Source of the DNA: Pycnococcus provasolii
Lineage: Eukaryota > Chlorophyta > Pseudoscourfieldiophyceae > Pseudoscourfieldiales
Assembly (NCBI GenBank): GCA_049487715.1
Contig: CP150563.1
Span: 124,001 to 188,000, forward strand
Direction of reading: 5' to 3'
Length of the DNA stretch: 64,000 bases
In this document: positions 57,342-64,000 of the stretch, one piece after another
How positions within the stretch are numbered: the stretch's first letter is position 1
Layout: every line of letters begins with the position of its first letter
The notes under the pieces: model-generated
What the model saw: only the letters and a program-made list of their open reading frames with translations
Databases searched by the model: none
What the model was told of the DNA's origin: nothing
Made by a program: the position numbers and the translations under genes

Positions 57342-58499
57342 ATGTCTCCTGCGCATTCTCCTGTCTCTGCTGCATTAGCTCATCCCGGGAATGGAATCAA
57401 GATGGAACCGGGGAACATTCCAGCTCCAGCTCATCTTACCTCCCTCGGTGGTGGTGGTGCCTCTGCCTCGTTAGGGAAGACTCGTGCTTTGCGAAATCAA
57501 AGCAATCCCCTTGGTGGGTTTGAGGTTTCCACCACCACCTTGGTGGGAGTACCAGAAAACTTTCAAGGAAGGTTAATAGACAACAACAACACATCATGTG
57601 GTGCGAAAAGAAAAAAGATGTCGCACACGGAGCACAACGACACGGAGCTTAACAGCGAATCCGAACACTCAGACTCCGAAAACGACGAAGAGGAGGTGGA
57701 CGTCGTCGACGAACTTCTCAAGGAAACAGGCACAGGTACCCTCGATCACAGTGGCAACAGACCCCGGACACCAGTATCCGAGACGTCCATGCAAGCGACG
57801 GGGATTGACGTCATCGACATCGACCTCAACAACCTCAAGGAGGGGGACGAACGTCTCGAAGCTGCGAAGGCGAACATGAACCGAAAGGACCGACGCCGAC
57901 TTGCCAACAGGATGAGTGCTCGTCGTGCTCGTCAACGACGCATCCAGCAGGTGGAGGACCTCGAAGCTGAGCTGCGAACCCTCAACCAAGAACACGACAT
58001 GACCAAGCAAAGGCTCGTCGCCGCAGAGGCTACAATGAGGAACCTGCTTGCGACGAACGAGCAGATGAGCCGTCGCCTTATGCAGTGTGGTGTGCACCCG
58101 AATGAAATCAACAGCCTCATGGTGCGTCAACAACATCCTCAGCAACCTCAGCAGCCATCCGTGTCTCTGCAAGCGGTGTCGCACATGTCCATGGAAACTG
58201 CACAGCAGGTGCCTACAACAGCAGATGCTCCTCCTCCCGTGCCGCAACATCGACAGCATGTGCCGGAGGCTCCGCCTGCGCAGCAAGGCAAGCCGCAAAT
58301 GAAGGAAAGGTTTGATTTCCGACGATCAGCCTCGGGTGGTTTCCTCAACATGCTCGACGAAATGCCTCAGGAGATGTTCCTGCCGCGACGTCCGAGCTTT
58401 GCGCAACAAGATGAAATCGTTCTGCCGAAGCTGTCATTCGTGCCTTCGATTGGCGACTTCTTCGCGTCGCCTCAGTACGCCCCACCGAAGGCTGCTTAA
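57342..58499 (+). CDS. bZIP transcription factor
   Basis: 385 residues from MSPAHSPVSAALAHPG. An acidic stretch (SESEHSDSENDEEEVDVVDELL) precedes the bZIP. The basic region is NRKDRRRLANRMSARRARQRR (about 178-200), in which the N(x7)R pattern reads NRMSARRAR. A leucine zipper of about five heptads follows (VEDLEAELRTLNQEHDMTKQRL). The C-terminal half is Gln/Pro-rich and ends with short conserved-looking motifs (FDFRRSASGGFLNMLDEMP; LPKLSFVPSIGDFF). The alanine-rich basic region is of the algal/plant type. DNA site and role unknown. The ATG at 57342 follows a pyrimidine-rich leader; an in-frame ATG at 57264 would add an unlikely hydrophobic segment. Confidence 0.92.
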   Translation: MSPAHSPVSAALAHPGNGIKMEPGNIPAPAHLTSLGGGGASASLGKTRALRNQSNPLGGFEVSTTTLVGVPENFQGRLIDNNNTSCGAKRKKMSHTEHNDTELNSESEHSDSENDEEEVDVVDELLKETGTGTLDHSGNRPRTPVSETSMQATGIDVIDIDLNNLKEGDERLEAAKANMNRKDRRRLANRMSARRARQRRIQQVEDLEAELRTLNQEHDMTKQRLVAAEATMRNLLATNEQMSRRLMQCGVHPNEINSLMVRQQHPQQPQQPSVSLQAVSHMSMETAQQVPTTADAPPPVPQHRQHVPEAPPAQQGKPQMKERFDFRRSASGGFLNMLDEMPQEMFLPRRPSFAQQDEIVLPKLSFVPSIGDFFASPQYAPPKAA

Positions 58500-58832
58500 A
58501 TCAAGGAGTACCCCCAAAAAAAGGAATGTTGTATATCCTATACAGCCGAACTCAATCCTCTTTTTTTTCTCTTTTCAATCGCAAGCTTTGGATTTTTTTT
58601 TCTTTCGTCTTTTGGTTTGTATAAGTAGCACTTCTCTGCTCTACTTTTTACTTTTGTTTTAATGGTTTGTATCAATGGAACTTCTCTGCTGCTCTACTTT
58701 TGGAGTATATTTTTCTAGCGTTTTTCTTTTTTCCTTTTCGAAACGAATTCGGCTACTGAAGTGTTGACAAGTGGCAGGAGACGTTGAAAATTGTAATTCA
58801 ATATTCAGCTCTTTCTTTTACTAATTCCTTAC
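58500..58832. other. Convergent 3' gap, T-rich
   Basis: 333 bp between bZIP and the membrane protein, strongly T-rich with two near-identical copies of a TGGTTTGTAT...TTCTCTGCTCTACTTTT unit (58612-58655 and 58663-58708). Shared 3' UTR zone. Confidence 0.6.
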
Positions 58833-60123
58833 TCACCTCGCCACAAGTGCCGCAAAAGCTCCCTGAATCTCAGGTGCAGGTATCGTGTACGCATAGTCAG
58901 CGTCAAACACAAACTGCGGGAACCACATTTCGTCAAAATCAAGCAGTTTATGCCACAGCAGCACAATCCAAGGTCCCACCGACGCCAGCGCGACGTTCAA
59001 CCAGACAGCCACCTTGAATGGGATGCGCTTTCTCACCGCGAGAGTTGTCAGAAACGTTAAAACGCTCACTGTCAGCGATCCAATCGCCGGCTTGATCAGC
59101 CTCAGGTGAAAGTCGTCGTCGTTGAACATCTGGCTTGTGTGCCAGAATCCCGCCGGACCTAGTGCCGTGTAAAGCGCCATGTACGCGTTGTCGAAGATCG
59201 CCGCGGCCAAGTTTAAGCTTGCGTACGTCACGGTCGGCGTGTCGAACTTGATTCCCTTGACACGCGCGCGTGCGTCGGCGAGTGCGACGGCGGCAAAATT
59301 TCCCTCGCCGAGTGCGGCGTCCACGCTCTTGGGTAAAAGCGCGACGACGAAGTCCGCGCTCTCCGCAATCTTTCGAATGCTCCAGAACCAGAAGGGCATG
59401 ACAGCCCAGAACATCCACGAAGGTGCGTCTGGCTGCGCGGACCACGCGATGAGCTGGATGCCTTGGAAGCTCACGACGAAGCTGTAGGAAAGGAAGAAGG
59501 CGTTGCGCGTCTCCTCGCTGCCACGGTAGTACTTCAGCAGGGGGAACCAGCTGAGTGCGTTGGCGGTGTACAGTGCGGCACTGAGCCACATCCACGTCCA
59601 GTCGGGGCTCTCTCGCAGTCCACGTTCGAGCGCGAGTGCCCAAAGGCTTGTGGCGAAGGCACCCGCGCCACTCAGCACGTGCACCCATCCTAGTAGGGTG
59701 TTGTCCTTGCGTGGAAGCGCGAACATTGCCCAGAGGCTGTACAGAGTGCTGGTGACGAGGAGAGTGAGATAGGCATCTTCGAGGAATCCGCCAAATCCGG
59801 GTGCGTGGTTTGTGACGAGTCCGTCTGCGACGCGAGATACGAACGAGGAAGCTTGCTCTGAGGAGGAGACGGTGGCATATCCGCCAACGCCCAGCGCGCC
59901 TGCGACGGCAAAGAATGTGAGTGCCGCCCGTCCTCCCGTTTGGTTGATGGTGTCAACGAGAGGTTCTCTTGCTGGTGGTGGGTTGGACGTCGGTGACGCG
60001 TTGTCCGTACCGAGCAGAACTTCCGCCGTTCCCGGCGCGTCCATCGGGCACTTGCTCGACGAAGCCGACGACGACGACGGTGCCGAGTCTGCGTCTGAGG
60101 AAGATTTTGCGGGTGGTGTGTCT

Positions 60124-60154
<31 letters not shown>

Positions 60155-60530
60155 CCGTTGTTTCTGTACTTTCTTCCATATCAGTTTCCGTTTCCGACGT
60201 CGTCGCAGGTTGTTGCGACGACGACGCCGAGCAGTTTACTTTCACATTCATGGACCGCTTCTTAACAGGTGTGCTCATATTTTTCGTCATCATCTTCATC
60301 TTCTTCACCACCACCAACTGCGATGAGCGCCTGAGAAGATGTGCTGATGACGACGACGACGATGCTGATGATGCTGATGCTGATGACGACGAGGGAAAGG
60401 ATGGAGAACACACATCCTGGAGACGAGAACACACATGAAGAGCATGAAGAGGACGATGACGAGCCGATGGACGAGCCAGTCCCTTATTAGGAGCACACTT
60501 CAAGTGAGCGAACATCTTGTGCTTATTCAA
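58833..60530 (-). CDS. Polytopic membrane protein of unknown family, possibly plastid
   Basis: 565 residues. The N-terminus (about 1-80) is Ser/Arg/His-rich, then come Thr/Glu/Ser linkers to about 185. From there about nine hydrophobic helices, e.g. AALTFFAVAGALGVGGYA, LTLLVTSTLYSLWAMFAL, MWLSAALYTANALSWFPL, MFWAVMPFWFWSI and VAVWLNVALASVGPWIVLLWHKLL. Conserved-looking loop motifs are NAFFLSYSFVVSFQGIQLIAWS, FDTPTVTYASLNLAAAIFDNAYMALY and the C-terminal FDEMWFPQFVFDADYAY. I cannot name the family. The transit-like N-terminus suggests a plastid envelope or thylakoid protein. Several in-frame methionines in the first 90 residues leave the start open. Confidence 0.8.
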
Positions 60531-61090
60531 ATAACAAGTATGTAGGTTCCGGAAGCCTTCTCAAACAAACAAAAAGTACTATCGGAACAGATACGGATTA
60601 TTAGGAGGATAGGCTAGCTAGGAGGGGGGGTTCGAACAAGGGGGGAGGGACCCACCCAACCAAGGCCCAAGGGGGGGAGATTGCTTTCTCGGATCAGGGA
60701 GATCAGATAGGCTGAAGGGGAGGATCAGATTGGGCTAAAAAGGAGAAGAAGGACTCGGTTGGTTAGGGGTTGGGTTAGGGGTTGGGGTTAGGGCTAGGGT
60801 TGGGGTTAGGGTTATGTGGGATAGGGTTAGGGTTAGGTTTCTCCCAGAACAATGCATGGAATGGGGCGAGGCGAAGGGGAAGTGGAAACCCTATCGTAGT
60901 CTAACCAATGCATGGGACGACCCATTGATCGAATTCTACCGTAATTCAAAAGGGCTGGGGTCCGGGGGGGAAGTTTGAACTGTTATTGTGAGGTGGCGCA
61001 CACTGTACCCTACTGTCCACGCGCCATTTCCATTTCCACTTCACCTGGGACCCTGCAGCTGCAGAAGGCAGGCTCCATAAGGACACAAGT
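60531..61090. other. Divergent promoter region with telomere-like array
   Basis: G-rich; holds the TTAGGG array at 60755-60840 between the membrane protein and OFD1. Nothing else recognised. Confidence 0.6.
60755..60840. repeat. Interstitial telomere-like array (TTAGGG)
   Basis: GGTTAGGGGTTGGGTTAGGGG and variants for about 85 bp, including clean TTAGGGTTAGG at the right end. Orientation is opposite to the arrays at 1-275, 25490 and 32941. Confidence 0.9.
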
Positions 61091-64000
61091 ATGACGAGAA
61101 GTGGCACTGCTTTACCTGCTCATGCTCATGATGTACCTGCTCAGTCATCATCCTCCTCCTCTAGTATCGTGTCCGCGTCCGAATTAAAGCAAAGGCTCAT
61201 GCATAACCTACACTCGAAAGGAACTATCAGCGCACTTAAGGCGTCACTTCGATCGTCTGTCGTCTCGGCCCTTCGTGCGAACTCTAATACGGCATCACTT
61301 ACAGTTGCGGGGCAGGATTCCTATTCACGGGATACTGATAATCATGCAGCAGCAGCAGCAGCAGCAGGTCTGAAATATCACGCCGCGGCGAAAACGCTCG
61401 TCGCGGCGTACCTTAAGGATATGGGATATCGGCTCGCACACAGCGTGTTCGTGCCTGAAGCACACGTGCCCAGCGGAGAAGACACCGACAGACACCACCA
61501 AATCGCACAAGTCGCGCCTAACGTCCTCAACACCGCACACGCAACGCCAATAGCAATGGGCGCAGCAGGACGCATACTTGGCGACGCGTACTCCGAACAA
61601 CAACCTGTTCTTGTCAGCGTGCTGTCCGCACTCGACGCCACGCTCACGCAGTATCCTATGCGAGACGCGGGAACGCAAGCGGGTGTCGCAACGTCAGGTG
61701 ACATGCACACAAGCTTTCTCAGCCTTGAGGCAAGCTACCTCAAAGCGACCGAAACGACGTCCGCGGCGGCCGCGGCGTCGGCGGAACGTAGGCTCGCAAG
61801 GCTGCGTTCCGAGCTCGAGGCCAAATCAAAAATGGACGTCGACGCCGCCGTCGAACGCGTGCGTCGTATCGAGGTGGGGGCCGCAAGGCTTGAGGAAAGG
61901 TCGCGCCTAGCGGCGGAGACGGAACGTGCACGAGCGGCGCAGGCGGAGGAACACGCGGAGGCGCTCGCGGCGCTGCGCAGGCGCGAGGAGGCTCTGGCGT
62001 CGGAAAGTGCCGCGCGAGCAACGGCGAGTGGCAACGAGATGAGGAGGCAACGCGAGCGCCTTCTGGCACTCGAAGAAGATGCCGAGAGGCGAAGGCAGAC
62101 AGTGGAGCGTGCTATGAACGATCGTGAGAAGATGCTGGAGGCTCGCGAAAGGGCTGTGGCGGAGAGAGAGAAGGTAACGGCTAGCCGCGGCGAGGAACTG
62201 GAAGGCATGCGAGAGATGATGCTCAAGGACGCTGAGGCACGTGCGAGCACCGCGCGGCGAGAGGTGTACGCGGAAAATCGAGATGCGATATCGGCCGTGG
62301 AACGGCAGCGCGCGAGTCTCGAGGAGGAGAGGCAGCGCCTCGCGGAGCAGCGCCTTGCCGATGCGGATGAACGCGAGCGACTGCGCATGGCATCACGCCG
62401 CCTCGATAACGCGGAGCGCGAGGCGGAATCGCTGCAGAAGACGAACACCGCACTTCGCGCGGAGTACGACAAGCTGCTCGCCGCGAGCTCCGAGCTTTCC
62501 ACAACGATTTCGGCGATCGCAGACGACAAGCGCGCTCTTGAGGCGACGGTGACAACGCTGCGTGGTGAGCTCGTCGCCGCGCTCGATCCGTCAGGTGAAG
62601 CTGCACTTGGTGACGACGCCATGCCTGGCAGTGCGGCTGGCCTTGCACGGGCTAGGCAGAGTGCGCTGACGTCCAGGGCGCAGCGAGCTACGGCAGAGCT
62701 GAAGGCGGAGTCGTCCGCGCTGCGCGAAAAGCTCAGACAGGCACGCACGGAAAAGGCGAATCTGCAGCGAACATCCGAGCACCTCGCCGCGCAGGCGCGC
62801 GTCGCTTCCGACGAATTGGTGGGTGCGCGAGAGACGAGTACGATGGCCATGGCGGCGGCGGAAGAGCAGATGGCAGAAGCGGAGGCTGCACGCGCGACGC
62901 TCGCTCGCACGCTTGAGGAGCTCGAGCGCGCCAAGGCTGCGCTGGCAGCAGAGCGCGCCCACCGCATCGAGCTGGAGAGCGTGCTTGCATCCATCGCAAA
63001 CGATGGCAGCCATGCTATCGTGTCGGCAACGGCCACGCTCGCGACGTCTGGCGCCAGCGCCATCGCGGCATCTACATCCGTGGCGGCTGATTTTGGCGCG
63101 CCATCCACATCAGGCCAGGTCCCTCTAGGCCTGAACCTGGCGCTGGAGGAGGGGAAGCGCCGTCTTAGCGAGCTCAGCCGTCGTGAAAATGCGGCACGCA
63201 GTGATGTTGCCGCGCTCAAAGAACGCCTCACCGCACAGGCGGCACGTGGTGCGGAGACAGCCTCGGCGGTTTCTGCCGCTTTGGTGCAGGCACAGCAGGC
63301 GCAGCAAGGTTATGCCACGTTGGCTGGCCTCGATGATAGCAGTGACGCTCTTGGATCGGCACGAAGTCTGATCACGCCGCGGAGCACGGACGTTTCGGAC
63401 ATCTTGCAGCCAACCCTGGCTCCTAGGCAGGTTCCATCAGCCTCCGATCTGGTCGCGGCACGCTTCGGTCCAGCCACGACCGACGTGACAAGGGCCGCGT
63501 CGTCTGACATCGTATCGGCGTCTGACGAAGGTGCCCTTGGACCTCTACAGGCTGCACTACGCAAGGCTGAGGCGGATGTCATCCGTGCTCCAATGATGTC
63601 AGCTCTTGGAGCTGCAGCAGCACCCAGCAGCTTTCTCTCGGCACGCTCGTCGGCGCCCACGGCGGAAGGGGCATCTGCTGGACCCGTCATTGCACCTGTG
63701 ACGAGTGCTCCGGCTTCAGCGTCAGCTCCTGTGGCGAGTGCGCCCGTCCCAGAGGCTGTTACTGCGCTGGCTCCTGCGGCGCGTGCTCCTGTTCCTGCGG
63801 CACATGCGCCCGTGCCCGCTCCTGCGGCACGTGCGCCCGCTCCGGCACCTGCGCCAGCACCGGCACCGGTGGCGCGTGCGCCCGCTCCGGCACCTGCGCC
63901 AGCACCGGCTCCGGTGGCACGTGCGCCCGCTCCGGCACCTGCGCCAGCACCGGCACCGGTGGCGCGTGCGCCCGCTCCGGCACCTGCGCCAGCACCGGCT
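61091..64000 (+). CDS. OFD1: OFD1 homologue (centriole/basal-body protein), runs off the window
   Basis: From the ATG at 61091 the frame stays open to the last base (970 codons). After a Ser-rich start comes the OFD1/FOP N-terminal signature SELKQRLMHNLHSKGTISAL and KASLRSSVVSALR, then a LisH-like helix pair AKTLVAAYLKDMGYRLAHSVFVPEAHV. A very long coiled coil follows (about residues 210-740), then an Ala/Ser/Pro-rich part, and finally 15-residue ARAPAPAPAPAPAPV repeats at the window end. OFD1 caps the distal centriole and is needed for cilium formation; the N-terminal LisH region and long coiled coil are its hallmarks. The opposite strand is also open for ~500 codons, as a by-product of the coiled-coil codon pattern. 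C-terminus not seen. Confidence 0.88.
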   Translation, partial: MTRSGTALPAHAHDVPAQSSSSSSSIVSASELKQRLMHNLHSKGTISALKASLRSSVVSALRANSNTASLTVAGQDSYSRDTDNHAAAAAAAGLKYHAAAKTLVAAYLKDMGYRLAHSVFVPEAHVPSGEDTDRHHQIAQVAPNVLNTAHATPIAMGAAGRILGDAYSEQQPVLVSVLSALDATLTQYPMRDAGTQAGVATSGDMHTSFLSLEASYLKATETTSAAAAASAERRLARLRSELEAKSKMDVDAAVERVRRIEVGAARLEERSRLAAETERARAAQAEEHAEALAALRRREEALASESAARATASGNEMRRQRERLLALEEDAERRRQTVERAMNDREKMLEARERAVAEREKVTASRGEELEGMREMMLKDAEARASTARREVYAENRDAISAVERQRASLEEERQRLAEQRLADADERERLRMASRRLDNAEREAESLQKTNTALRAEYDKLLAASSELSTTISAIADDKRALEATVTTLRGELVAALDPSGEAALGDDAMPGSAAGLARARQSALTSRAQRATAELKAESSALREKLRQARTEKANLQRTSEHLAAQARVASDELVGARETSTMAMAAAEEQMAEAEAARATLARTLEELERAKAALAAERAHRIELESVLASIANDGSHAIVSATATLATSGASAIAASTSVAADFGAPSTSGQVPLGLNLALEEGKRRLSELSRRENAARSDVAALKERLTAQAARGAETASAVSAALVQAQQAQQGYATLAGLDDSSDALGSARSLITPRSTDVSDILQPTLAPRQVPSASDLVAARFGPATTDVTRAASSDIVSASDEGALGPLQAALRKAEADVIRAPMMSALGAAAAPSSFLSARSSAPTAEGASAGPVIAPVTSAPASASAPVASAPVPEAVTALAPAARAPVPAAHAPVPAPAARAPAPAPAPAPAPVARAPAPAPAPAPAPVARAPAPAPAPAPAPVARAPAPAPAPAPA
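63823..64000 (+). repeat. 45-bp coding repeat (Ala/Pro) at the window end
   Basis: Tandem units encoding ARAPAPAPAPAPAPV; at least three full copies plus shorter PVPAPAARAP variants before them. The array continues past the window. Confidence 0.9.

Noticed and set aside
61735-63231. Long minus-strand open frame (498 codons), Ser/Ala/Arg rich
   Set aside because: It lies antisense to the OFD1 coiled coil; high GC at third positions of Glu/Ala/Arg codons keeps the opposite strand open. No start context or domain.

Overview
ORGANISM. The window is nuclear DNA of a unicellular eukaryote that has, or recently had, a flagellum and very probably a plastid. It encodes eukaryotic core machinery: Prp17/CDC40, eIF1A, a type II glutamine synthetase, a bZIP factor, a DDT/WHIM chromatin protein and condensin CAP-D2. 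It also encodes a notable set of cilium proteins: alpha-tubulin acetyltransferase, CCDC113/FAP263, CFAP298 and OFD1. Several proteins carry transit-peptide-like N-termini (MATE transporter, IF-2, the small protein at 11791). Genes are compact, often a single exon, with the convincing introns only 76-101 nt long. TTAGGG-type repeats occur at the left edge and in many intergenic gaps, so the window looks subtelomeric. A flagellate microalga fits best; I cannot fix the lineage from sequence alone. LAYOUT. 1-275 telomere-like satellite; 0.75-3 kb tubulin acetyltransferase and a prolyl 4-hydroxylase; 4-5.5 kb a membrane or secreted protein with a fresh internal tandem duplication; 6.2-9.4 kb RCC1-like protein and Prp17; 9.5-12.4 kb plastid-type MATE transporter and a small plastid-type protein; 12.5-15.2 kb DDT/WHIM protein broken by an in-frame stop; 17.2-21 kb eIF1A, RNase H and a cyclic-nucleotide phosphodiesterase; 22-28 kb a GDSL lipase, an alpha/beta hydrolase and a membrane beta-propeller glycosidase-like protein; 28.5-35 kb CCDC113, glutamine synthetase and a Cys-rich secreted protein; 35.3-38.8 kb a condensin gene lacking its 3' part, an unknown gene, and a kinesin lacking its 5' part; 38.9-44.7 kb IF-2, CFAP298 and a sulfotransferase; 44.8-48.6 kb relics of, and an intact, BspA-repeat surface protein with EF-hands; 49.4-52.1 kb a nested mobile element; 52.2-58.5 kb a coiled-coil protein, a broken sterol desaturase/hydroxylase and a bZIP; 58.8-64 kb a polytopic membrane protein and OFD1, which runs off the window. 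MOST NOTABLE. (1) A 2,329-bp element (49542-51870) with 345-bp terminal inverted repeats (two mismatches) and a perfect 8-bp target duplication. It carries two protein-coding segments but no recognisable transposase, and sits inside an older insertion bounded by a 29-bp direct repeat. (2) Two truncated housekeeping-type genes (condensin, kinesin) on either side of an unrecognised gene. (3) A desaturase with a one-base frameshift and a lost 3' end. (4) Degenerate telomeric arrays sitting repeatedly just upstream of genes, often in divergent promoters. LIMITS. Assignments rest on motif recognition by eye; no database search, splice model or expression data was available. Frameshifts and in-frame stops could be sequencing errors.
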